6,459 nucleotides of DNA from JAQUGA01 sp964521105 (GTDB lineage Bacteria; Bacteroidota; Bacteroidia; Bacteroidales; WCHB1-69), in contig CAZFPO010000144.1 of assembly GCA_964521105.1 (NCBI GenBank), positions 1 to 6,459 of the forward strand, read 5' to 3'. Positions within the stretch are counted from its first letter, which is position 1. The number at the start of each line of letters is the position of its first letter. The position numbers and the translations under genes were made by a program. This document shows positions 1 through 6,417 of this stretch, piece by piece. A model generated the notes under the pieces. The model made no database searches and was not told the DNA's origin. It worked only from the letters and a program-made list of their open reading frames with translations.

Positions 1-4
1 ATTA

Positions 5-34
5 GTTGTGATTTGCTTTTAAATTGTATCTTTG
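5..34 (+). promoter_or_regulatory. Promoter embedded in the CRISPR repeat
   Basis: TATCTTTG at 27-34 matches the Bacteroidota -7 consensus TAnnTTTG exactly. GTTG at 5-8, separated by 18 nt, is a one-mismatch candidate for the -33 TTTG box (usual spacing 19-21). Transcription would start around 39-41, inside the repeat just upstream of the following sequence. Repeat-internal promoters that start each crRNA separately are established for type II-C systems of Neisseria and Campylobacter. The same TATCTTTG box occurs at the tracrRNA promoter in this window. Confidence 0.6.
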
Positions 35-51
35 AAATATTGATAAACAGC
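5..51 (+). CRISPR. Single type II-C CRISPR repeat (47 nt), likely terminal repeat of an array to the left
   Basis: A 47-nt unit beginning GTTGTGATTTGC and ending ATAAACAGC. Its length, start and end resemble the long repeats I remember from Bacteroidota II-C arrays. Independent support comes from the other end of the locus: positions 6-28 are the exact reverse complement of 6418-6440, the tracrRNA anti-repeat. In type II crRNAs the 5' part of the repeat pairs with tracrRNA, so the array reads on the + strand, towards the cas operon. No second copy follows within 100 nt, so this is probably the trailer-end repeat. Its middle and 3' part could be degenerate, which cannot be judged from one copy. 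Confidence 0.88.
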
Positions 52-155
52 ACACCCTTGCTTAATTAGCATATATTGAGCTGTTTATGTTAGATTTTAG
101 AAAGAAAAAACAATGCTGTTTTCGATAAAAAAACCGTTCAACGAACGGTTTTTTT
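41..155 (+). ncRNA. Possible short transcript from the last repeat's promoter to the terminator
   Basis: The promoter in the last repeat has no spacer-repeat unit after it, so it would make an RNA of roughly 115 nt ending at the 127-155 terminator. The RNA could fold: ATAAACAGC (43-51, repeat 3' end) is perfectly complementary to GCTGTTTAT (80-88), and GCTGTTT recurs at 115-121. The first ~30 nt after the repeat could be a last spacer without a closing repeat. I see no coding frame here. This is inference from position and complementarity. Confidence 0.25.
127..155. terminator. Bidirectional rho-independent terminator between the array and cas2
   Basis: A perfect inverted repeat: seven A's, CCGTTC, a 3-nt AAC centre, GAACGG, then seven T's. 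Both strands therefore read a stem followed by a U tract. It lies 4 nt past the cas2 stop on the minus strand and about 75 nt past the last repeat on the + strand. It can end both convergent transcripts: the cas operon and the CRISPR array or its trailer RNA. Confidence 0.9.
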
Positions 156-159
156 ATTT

Positions 160-498
160 CTAAAATAGCTCCAATTGCTGCGATTCCATTTGAGGTTTGG
201 TCTCTTTTTTACCATAAAAAATTTCCATATCGCCAAATTGTTTATCGGTTATACTCAAAATTCCTACATGACCTTTTTCGGGTAAACGCGACTTTACTCG
301 CTTGGTGTGTACTTCGGCATTATCCCTGCTCGGACAATGACGCATGTATATCGAAAACTGAAACATCACAAAGCCATCTTTGAGCATGTCCTTGCGAAAT
401 TGGGAGTAAATTTTTCGCTCCTTTTTAGTCTCGGTCGGTAAATCGAAAAACACTAATACCCACATAATCTGATATGCATTTAATCGTTCAAAACTCAT
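160..498 (-). CDS. cas2: CRISPR-associated endonuclease Cas2
   Basis: A 112-residue protein, the usual size for type II-C Cas2. It forms the central dimer of the Cas1-Cas2 integrase that captures protospacers and inserts them into the array; Cas2 is mainly structural in this role. The first beta strand ends in VLVFFDLP, with the conserved Asp at residue 19. PTETKKERK follows, then FVMFQFSIYMRHC (43-55), typical of II-C Cas2. The C-terminus is a QQLELF tail that would extend the dimer-edge strand. The start at 498 gives the usual MSFERLNAYQIMWV N-terminus. It lies 12 bp after the cas1 stop, so the two are surely cotranscribed and probably translationally linked. The stop is TAG, and a strong terminator follows immediately. 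No clear Shine-Dalgarno sequence is present. Confidence 0.96.
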   Translation of the reverse strand: MSFERLNAYQIMWVLVFFDLPTETKKERKIYSQFRKDMLKDGFVMFQFSIYMRHCPSRDNAEVHTKRVKSRLPEKGHVGILSITDKQFGDMEIFYGKKETKPQMESQQLELF

Positions 499-510
499 TT
501 TGATATCTAT

Positions 511-1410
511 TTAATCGTCCATTTCGGGATAACTTATTTTTCGTAAACTTCCTTCAAAACACTTGTATAAAGATGCAGTTGTTTGAGATACTCCAACCAT
601 TAACGGACTTTTATTTCCATCAATCCGAACATCTAAAACCGGAATTTGCAGCAGTTTTGTTTTGGTTGTTTTTGTTAATTCATAATTTCCTTCGGTTTCG
701 TCAATAATTTGACAAACAATTTTATCAACAAACGGACGATAAGGCTCCATAATATCATCAGCCAAGCAGTACGCATTGTATTTGTTGCGATGATGAATGC
801 CTAAAGTTGGCAACATTCCGCTCGAAACCAAAGCTCGGGCTACAACTGCTCGTAATACGGCATATCCATAATTGAGTAAATTGTTTGGAGGATCTTCCAT
901 TCGTCCTCTTAGAAAATCAGGAATTTGTGGAAAAATAGTTTTCCAATAATAAGCTGCTGCTCTGGCTTCATAATTATCGCTGTCGCCACTTTTTACTTGC
1001 GATGACCAATAAAGCATTTTTTGCACGTCAACACCTCTACTTTTCAACAAGTAAGCTTGATTTTTGATTTTTGCCTCAATAGTTTGTTGCCATAAACGCT
1101 TTTTTAAGGGTTCACTAACATTAATTTGATCTCTGAATCGCTCACTTTGCAAGGTGTTTCCATCTAAATTCAACATCAATCCTTGTGGCATGTGCGAAGA
1201 ATCGCAAGTAATTAATGCGGCATTGTTTAATAATAAAGATTCAAATACCTTTTGTGTGCAACTGATTTGCCAATGGTCTAAAACCACTACTCCAATATCT
1301 TCTATCGGAATGGTTTTAGTTTCCTTACTTTCAATCAATTGAATCACTAATTGATTGTCTTTTATTGAAAGATACGCTGGATTTCCAAAATATAATGTTC
1401 GTTTTATCAT
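511..1410 (-). CDS. cas1: CRISPR-associated integrase Cas1, type II-C
   Basis: A 299-residue protein of normal II-C length. It is the metal-dependent integrase of the adaptation complex, joining new spacers to the repeat. Residues 1 to about 90 are the N-terminal beta domain, starting IKRTLYFGNPAYLS; the rest is the alpha-helical catalytic domain. The three metal ligands of the family can be placed: E148 (in NYEARAAAYYW), H206 (in LGIHH) and E222 (in DDIMEPYRP). The NPVNYGY-like segment PPNNLLNYGYAVLRA (174-188) is also typical. The frame is intact. It normally follows cas9 closely, but here 736 bp of transposase and REP sequence separate the two. Its immediate upstream region is the REP pair, so its expression depends either on readthrough from cas9 across those hairpins or on a promoter I cannot identify. 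It is 12 bp upstream of cas2. Confidence 0.97.
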   Translation of the reverse strand: MIKRTLYFGNPAYLSIKDNQLVIQLIESKETKTIPIEDIGVVVLDHWQISCTQKVFESLLLNNAALITCDSSHMPQGLMLNLDGNTLQSERFRDQINVSEPLKKRLWQQTIEAKIKNQAYLLKSRGVDVQKMLYWSSQVKSGDSDNYEARAAAYYWKTIFPQIPDFLRGRMEDPPNNLLNYGYAVLRAVVARALVSSGMLPTLGIHHRNKYNAYCLADDIMEPYRPFVDKIVCQIIDETEGNYELTKTTKTKLLQIPVLDVRIDGNKSPLMVGVSQTTASLYKCFEGSLRKISYPEMDD

Positions 1411-1426
1411 ACCTTAATTTTTTCCG

Positions 1427-1480
1427 TATTAGTCGGGGGACGACTATCCGCTAATTTCGTTATAGTCGTCCTCCGACTAT
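1427..1480. repeat. REP-like inverted pair (BIME-like) between the RAYT remnant and cas1
   Basis: Two imperfect copies of a small palindrome in opposite orientation. Hairpin A (1430-1446) is TAGTCG-GGGGA-CGACTA. Hairpin B (1462-1480) is ATAGTCG-TCCTC-CGACTAT, close to the reverse complement of A. The two stem-loops start 33 bp apart and can also pair with each other into a longer stem. By eye the 54-nt unit differs at only about three positions from 1880-1933 inside the transposase gene. REP palindromes next to a Y1 (RAYT) transposase are the known substrate-enzyme pairing. In the cas operon transcript these hairpins sit just upstream of cas1 and could attenuate transcription or protect mRNA ends. 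Confidence 0.85.
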
Positions 1481-1498
1481 ACCACTCCGACTATACCA
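1471..1498. repeat. Exact 14-bp tandem duplication at the REP/transposase junction
   Basis: CTCCGACTATACCA occurs at 1471-1484 and again at 1485-1498. The first copy is the right arm of REP hairpin B plus 4 nt. The second is a REP half-site without its partner arm. The transposase stop codon (TAG on the minus strand, 1491-1493) lies inside the second copy. Confidence 0.85.
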
Positions 1499-2120
1499 AA
1501 CCAAACTCTTTTGCAATTTCAAAATTTATTAATCCATATTTTTGTTTTCCATAATATTCTTGTATTGATGAAAATTCCCAATCTTCGGAACATTCAACCA
1601 AACCAGCCTTAACTGGATTATCATGAATGTAATCAAAACAAACTTTTGGATACTCTTTTTCCGTTGTACTTGAGTTAATCATTGTTCCAAAAGTTGTGTT
1701 AAAGTATGATGGTGTAATTCCATCAATACCTGTTATGCATTTTGCTTTAGTTTTTTGTCGGAAAAGGGAACCCGTAATATTTTCTTGTTTTTGGATTGCT
1801 CGGGTGTATGATGCCAAAAGAATGCCGATGGATTGGTTTAGCGTATTAGTCGGGGGACGACTATCCGTTAATTGCGTTGTATTAGTCGGGGGACGACTAT
1901 CCGTTAATTTCGTATTAGTCGTCCTCCGACTATCACGAGGCACCAGCATCAAATGAAAATGATTTGGCATCAAACACCAAGCAACAACATCGGCAAAAGG
2001 TAAAATATGGGAATCCATTTTTTTGATAAAAAATAAATAATTAGCTCTCGTGAAAAAAATCTTCTACCGATTGTTCCCTTGGTTGAACACGTGATATAAA
2101 TATCCTTTGTCGAAATTCAT
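1491..2120 (-). pseudogene. REP-associated tyrosine transposase (RAYT, IS200-like Y1 family), broken by an in-frame TAG and invaded by REPs
   Basis: A 209-codon frame starting at ATG 2118-2120 reads MNFDKGYLYHVFNQGNNR, then TAG (codon 19, 2064-2066), then KIFFTRANYLFF and onwards without a further stop. RAYT proteins typically have YNRGNNRQKIFF here, so the TAG most simply replaces a Gln codon by one C-to-T change. The remaining open part starts at Met35 (2018, 175 residues) and lacks the first beta strand and helix of the Y1 fold. Residues below are numbered from Met35. The HUH motif is HFH (20-22) within WCLMPNHFHLM. Y71 in SYTRAIQKQ is the likely nucleophile. YIHDNPVKAGLV (130-141) and DWEFSSIQEYY close the domain. 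Residues 30-59 (DSRRTTNT and two LTDSRPPTNT units) are not part of the family and are encoded by REP hairpins. The gene sits between cas9 and cas1 in their orientation. RAYTs cut and join single-stranded DNA at REP hairpins; this copy is probably inactive. Confidence 0.88.
1844..1933. repeat. Three REP-like hairpins inside the RAYT coding frame
   Basis: Hairpins C (1847-1863) and D (1883-1899) are both TAGTCGGGGGACGACTA. Hairpin E (1916-1932) is TAGTCG-TCCTC-CGACTA, inverted relative to them. C and D belong to a direct repeat with a 36-bp period; 31 nt (1843-1873 and 1879-1909) are identical. D and E are 33 bp apart and match the A-B pair downstream of the gene. The cluster reads in frame with the transposase, encoding DSRRTTNT and two LTDSRPPTNT units. 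The TAG inside each palindrome is kept out of frame (GAT AGT). It separates the HUH motif from the catalytic tyrosine. Confidence 0.9.
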
Positions 2121-2146
2121 AACATTGGTTTTGTTCAATATGAAAA

Positions 2147-5100
2147 TCAATATTCACCTACCGAAACAATTTGTCCTATATGACTTAGTCTAACTTTAAT
2201 TATATTATTTATTCCATTTAACCCAAGTCTTAACCATGTTATACTTTTTAATAAATTATTGTTTTCAACATTTGTTTCAAGATGAAGTCTAAAAAAATAA
2301 TCCTTAATAGTAAATTTTTGCACTCTGAACAGATTCGGACTGATTAAATGATAATTAGCTAAATCAAGTAGGTCGATTTCAGCAGGATTGAATCCTGTAA
2401 TTTCATTTGGAAATACAAAATATTCGTTTTGTTTCATACTGAATAAGAAAGTCCAACCTTCACTTGTTTTGTATTCTTTGTCGATGATTGGTAATCCTAA
2501 GTTTCTCCGACTAACAGCTTCATAAAACGAAACTACTTTTTCTTGCAAACTACCATCTGCGTCTCGATAAATAGCGACATGGTGATTATTACTTGTACTG
2601 ACAAAATCAACCGGTTGTTTATTACCATTTATGTCCAAGATAAGATTTCCATTTTTGTCTCTCATGTCATGCAAAGGCTCTGCATTGCTAATACCAGATA
2701 TTGTTACCCTTTTTATGGAAATGTTTTTTTCTTTATTTAACCAAATTGGATTTTCATCCAGGTTTGAAAATGCTTGTTTGGCATTGTCATTAAATTCTTT
2801 TAAACGAATTTCAAGTACCTCTTTTATACGTTTATCAATTATTTTTTCTAATTTCAAATCGGGTGAAATGTCCTTTCGTATAGTATAAACTGTTTCATAA
2901 TTTACTGTTTTTACTTTTTCGGGAACTTGTTCTGTGTGAAGTTCATCAAGCCAAATGGGTTTTTTAGATAAAGTGTTTGCACCTGTAAATGCTTTTTTAG
3001 GGTCATTCCCAAATTCGTTTAATCTCTGTAAAAGTGCTTCTCTGTAGAGAGGTTTTGTAACCGTTGCTATTTTTGAAGCATTGAATTTAGCATTTATAGC
3101 TTCTTCATTCACTATACACTGTTTTTGGCTTCCATAAACAGTTTCGTTATGCAATTGACCACGAGGAGTAAGTTGCACTTTTTTGCTTACACCGCCTGAT
3201 TTTTTTGTAGTATTTATATTATGAGTAGCCACTTTATTTTTAGCCTTGATTGAAATCAAAGTGTTTTCCAAATGGCGTTTTGCTTCTGCCCGAAATTCTT
3301 CTAAAGTAAATGGTGGTTTGAATAACAGTTTGCCTTTATTGTTCCTGTACAATTCATTTTGCTCTATTCCATATATACTTGAACTTCTATCACTGCGAGC
3401 ATTTAAATTGTTCAGATATTGGATAAACGAACGCTTTGTGAATGCCACAGTAAGTGCATCCATAGCATGGTGTCGATGATCATTGCGTTTTGTCCAATCT
3501 TTGATTTTACGAATTCTATGTCCTTCATCGTTTGTAAATTCCTCCGTCAAGCCAAGGTTTTTATATTTTTCCCAATTTAGTTCTTTCATAACATCAACGA
3601 GCTGCCAATCTTCTCTCAACCGATCGGTAATTAGCCCCGTTGTGGAGACGACATATCTCACTAAATCGCCAAGCATAGTTTTGGCATATTTGGCAATATA
3701 TTGTGTATCACGAAGATCACGGTCAATAAAGCCATCTGGAATGTCTTTTTCTTGCATCTTTAGTTTGTTATATTTTGCTCGTGAAAGAACATTTGTTTTG
3801 TGTAAATTTTCAATACGAACTAAATAATTATTCAAACTATTCTCACTACCTGTTTCACCATACTTTTCTTTAATAAAGTCATATGCTGTTTTGTTTCCTT
3901 TTTCGATATTGATACTTCTCAATTCAAGGGTTTTATTTGAAAAAGAATCGTCAAATAATCTGGATTGCGGAATAATATGTTCTACATCAAAATCTCCACT
4001 AAAAAGTGATGACGGTGAAATGTATGTGTTTGAATATAGCGTTTTATATCCATTATCTTTCAGTTCTTCGTATAATTTATATCGGATAATATCATGTCGA
4101 CTAATGTACGACAAATTAAAGGGAAACTTTGATAAAATTTCTTTATATTGCTCGTGTAGTCGAGTAGTTTCGGCAATTGATTTGGTTAGTTCTTCCCTTT
4201 CTTTGGCATTCTTTTTAAGTTCTCGTGCTAATTCTATACGAATCTCATCAGGTTTCCCGTAATTGTCAATTATTGAATTGATGACATTAATCATCTGATT
4301 CAATATTTTCTCAACAACTGGATTTCTCAAAGAATTTTTAGGCAATATCGAGAGATGATCTTTGTATTGTTTATTGTCTATTTCTTCCTTTGTTAAAGAA
4401 TTTGCAGAATGTTTGTATCCGGCATATTCGCATGCTACATCATATTTATTTCCGGCTTTCAGGTAAGGCAATATTTTCAGGATTGCTTTTGCAGAAAGAC
4501 TTCCATAATCATCCTGAAAAGTAATATTTCCTAATATTTTTGCACTTTCTCTTTCAAAACCACATAATTCAGAAATTTTATTGATCAATTTTTCATTACC
4601 CGTATTAGAATCATCCCCTTCAAAAGAATAGAGCAAATGCCAAAGCTTATACATCACTTGACTATCCAACGGAGCATCAGAATTAAATTTAAGTATTTCG
4701 GTATTATAACCTAATGCCTCAAAAATTTCTTCATAGGATTTTATTAAATCAGTGGTTGATTTTTTATCTGAATTAAAATCATGTCCAGTAAGTTCTATAA
4801 TTCGCTTGTAAGAATCAAATAGTATTGTTTGAGTGAGATTACCCTGTATGCTATTAAAATTCAAATCCAACTCTTTGGGATTGTCGAATAGTAGTTTTAA
4901 TATATCTGATTTTTTTAGTTCTTTTTGAATGGATAATTCTGATGCTAAAAGTTCTTTTTCCTCCTGATACAGCTCTCGTCGTCCACCAAGTTGCAATGGA
5001 TCTTCACTTTCGTCAAATAATGTAGCTTCTTTCTTTTTCTTATTTTTATTTCCTTTTCCAAAAACCTCAATATTATTCAATACCTGCCAAATCTTAAATT

Positions 5101-6379
5101 CCTGAAACAAAAGCGACGAACGGGGTATAACTCGACTCCCAAACGTTTTTATTTTCTTTTTGCCATCAATTTCCACCTCTATTTTTCGGCTTTCAAACTC
5201 ACAAAAGCTAATCAATCCCTTTTGGCTTTTCAGTGGACGCTGATAGAAGATTACTACATCGCGAATTTCACGTTTTAATTCTTCAGTGAGTTCTTTATGA
5301 AACTCTGCTTGTTGTTCCCAAATAGTGTTAAATTCATCTAAATAGTCCTGTCGGTAGAAAACCATATTTCGCAAACTTGCATTAGGATTTTTATCCAATA
5401 CATCCATTTGATATTCGCCAACAGTTTGTGCCCGATAACTGCCGTCTGCTTTCTTAACCTTATTGAAAAACAACTCTTTACTACGGTCGCTAATTGCTCC
5501 AAGATAACCGCTTGAGCTGTTAAGCTGAATATTTATTTGTTGTAAAACCACAACAAGCTGTTCCAAACTCAATTTTTCGGATAGTCCTTTGGTACGCCAT
5601 AAGAAATTTTCGATTTTCTGTTCGGTAGCAGTTCCTTGTCGTTTTATACCAACCAATTCAGTTCCTTTTTCTTTGAAGGTCTTGGCACAAATAGCCCATA
5701 CTGCATCGCGCTTTTTCCCTCTTAGTTCTTCCTTCAGTTCATTAGTAAGGAATTCAGGGTAAAAAGATTGTTGTTTTTTGAATACTTTCTCGAACTCATT
5801 TTGTAAATCGGAACGATAAAAATCCGGGAGCTGTTTTTTTCCGTTTTTAAGGAGTTGGTAGGAATATTGCCCAGGTGTAAGATTTTCCGCATAAAGCAAT
5901 TTTGCAATTTCCATTCCATCAATTAGCACTCCTTCTTCTGTGCCTTTAGCTTTTCTGCTACTTTTATAACCTCTCTTTTTGTTTATCATCAATAAGACAC
6001 GTGCAAATTCTACTAAAGAAATCTCTTCCATAGCAGCCTTAGCTCGCAATCGGTAAGTTTCAAAAGTGGTATGATTTCCGTTTTCTGACAAGATAGTTTC
6101 ATCGTTTATAAAACCGTTTTCTTTTATGATTTCAATAAGATTTTCGCGTCGAAGTTTGTAACGTTGCAAGTTACGTCGCATACTCCGTTTAAGGGTACGG
6201 TCGGCATTTGTGGTAATACTTTTTCCTTTCTCAAAGTTTTGTTGTTCATCAACTGTTAAAGGATTAACTCTAACACCAAGTTTAATTATTGAAGATTTCT
6301 CTTCATTGTTTTCTGCTTCATCCACCAATGCCCACCCAATACTATTGGTTCCCAAGTCCAATCCTAAAATTTTTTTCAT
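2147..6379 (-). CDS. cas9: CRISPR-associated endonuclease Cas9, type II-C (long Bacteroidota form)
   Basis: A 1410-residue RNA-guided DNA nuclease. Cas9 binds the crRNA:tracrRNA duplex and cuts both strands of matching DNA next to a PAM. RuvC-I is ILGLDLGTNSIGWAL with D8. An Arg-rich bridge helix follows (about 60-80, RTLKRSMRRNLQRYKLRR), then a helical recognition lobe to about 700. RuvC-II is EIRIELARE with E716. HNH is FDVEHIIPQSRLFDDSF with H801 and, 23 residues later, N824. RuvC-III is NDHRHHAMDALTVAF with H971 and D974. The WED and PAM-interacting region (about 1000-1410) contains two related segments, 1119-1146 and 1192-1216. All nuclease residues are present and there is no frameshift. 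The length fits the long branch of II-C; absence of csn2 and cas4 agrees. A Lys-rich linker lies at 442-450. The ATG at 6379 gives the canonical MKKILGLDLGTNS start. I see no TAnnTTTG promoter on this strand between 6380 and 6459. The PAM cannot be read from the sequence. Confidence 0.98.
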   Translation of the reverse strand: MKKILGLDLGTNSIGWALVDEAENNEEKSSIIKLGVRVNPLTVDEQQNFEKGKSITTNADRTLKRSMRRNLQRYKLRRENLIEIIKENGFINDETILSENGNHTTFETYRLRAKAAMEEISLVEFARVLLMINKKRGYKSSRKAKGTEEGVLIDGMEIAKLLYAENLTPGQYSYQLLKNGKKQLPDFYRSDLQNEFEKVFKKQQSFYPEFLTNELKEELRGKKRDAVWAICAKTFKEKGTELVGIKRQGTATEQKIENFLWRTKGLSEKLSLEQLVVVLQQINIQLNSSSGYLGAISDRSKELFFNKVKKADGSYRAQTVGEYQMDVLDKNPNASLRNMVFYRQDYLDEFNTIWEQQAEFHKELTEELKREIRDVVIFYQRPLKSQKGLISFCEFESRKIEVEIDGKKKIKTFGSRVIPRSSLLFQEFKIWQVLNNIEVFGKGNKNKKKKEATLFDESEDPLQLGGRRELYQEEKELLASELSIQKELKKSDILKLLFDNPKELDLNFNSIQGNLTQTILFDSYKRIIELTGHDFNSDKKSTTDLIKSYEEIFEALGYNTEILKFNSDAPLDSQVMYKLWHLLYSFEGDDSNTGNEKLINKISELCGFERESAKILGNITFQDDYGSLSAKAILKILPYLKAGNKYDVACEYAGYKHSANSLTKEEIDNKQYKDHLSILPKNSLRNPVVEKILNQMINVINSIIDNYGKPDEIRIELARELKKNAKEREELTKSIAETTRLHEQYKEILSKFPFNLSYISRHDIIRYKLYEELKDNGYKTLYSNTYISPSSLFSGDFDVEHIIPQSRLFDDSFSNKTLELRSINIEKGNKTAYDFIKEKYGETGSENSLNNYLVRIENLHKTNVLSRAKYNKLKMQEKDIPDGFIDRDLRDTQYIAKYAKTMLGDLVRYVVSTTGLITDRLREDWQLVDVMKELNWEKYKNLGLTEEFTNDEGHRIRKIKDWTKRNDHRHHAMDALTVAFTKRSFIQYLNNLNARSDRSSSIYGIEQNELYRNNKGKLLFKPPFTLEEFRAEAKRHLENTLISIKAKNKVATHNINTTKKSGGVSKKVQLTPRGQLHNETVYGSQKQCIVNEEAINAKFNASKIATVTKPLYREALLQRLNEFGNDPKKAFTGANTLSKKPIWLDELHTEQVPEKVKTVNYETVYTIRKDISPDLKLEKIIDKRIKEVLEIRLKEFNDNAKQAFSNLDENPIWLNKEKNISIKRVTISGISNAEPLHDMRDKNGNLILDINGNKQPVDFVSTSNNHHVAIYRDADGSLQEKVVSFYEAVSRRNLGLPIIDKEYKTSEGWTFLFSMKQNEYFVFPNEITGFNPAEIDLLDLANYHLISPNLFRVQKFTIKDYFFRLHLETNVENNNLLKSITWLRLGLNGINNIIKVRLSHIGQIVSVGEY

Positions 6380-6383
6380 ATAT

Positions 6384-6414
6384 GTTGTTTTATATTTTTT
6401 TATTTATATCTTTG
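6384..6414 (+). promoter_or_regulatory. Bacteroidota-type promoter for tracrRNA
   Basis: TATCTTTG at 6407-6414 fits the -7 consensus TAnnTTTG. GTTG at 6384-6387 lies exactly 19 nt upstream, a one-mismatch -33 box. The predicted start, a few nt past 6414, falls right at the first base of the anti-repeat. It points away from cas9 in the short intergenic space after the cas9 start codon. Confidence 0.75.
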
Positions 6415-6417
6415 TCG

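Noticed and set aside
52..81. A last spacer following the repeat at 5-51
   Set aside because: No closing repeat follows, so a spacer boundary cannot be defined. It is treated as trailer sequence.
2101..2109. A + strand promoter, TATCCTTTG, in the 5' end of the transposase gene
   Set aside because: It has one extra base compared with TAnnTTTG and would read only antisense into cas9, with no RNA or gene to drive.
1411..2146. A complete insertion sequence with terminal inverted repeats and target duplication
   Set aside because: IS200-like and RAYT elements lack such ends, and I found no matching terminal repeats or duplicated target flanking the block other than REP copies.
3483..3827. Open frames on the + strand inside cas9 (also around 2543-2888, 3246-3479, 3891-4262) and inside cas1 and the transposase (1154-1342, 1696-1956)
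   Set aside because: They are antisense to clear coding genes, have no recognisable domains, and look like chance openings opposite the real frames.
2147..6379. A catalytically dead or repurposed Cas9
   Set aside because: All expected RuvC and HNH catalytic residues are present and the frame is full length.
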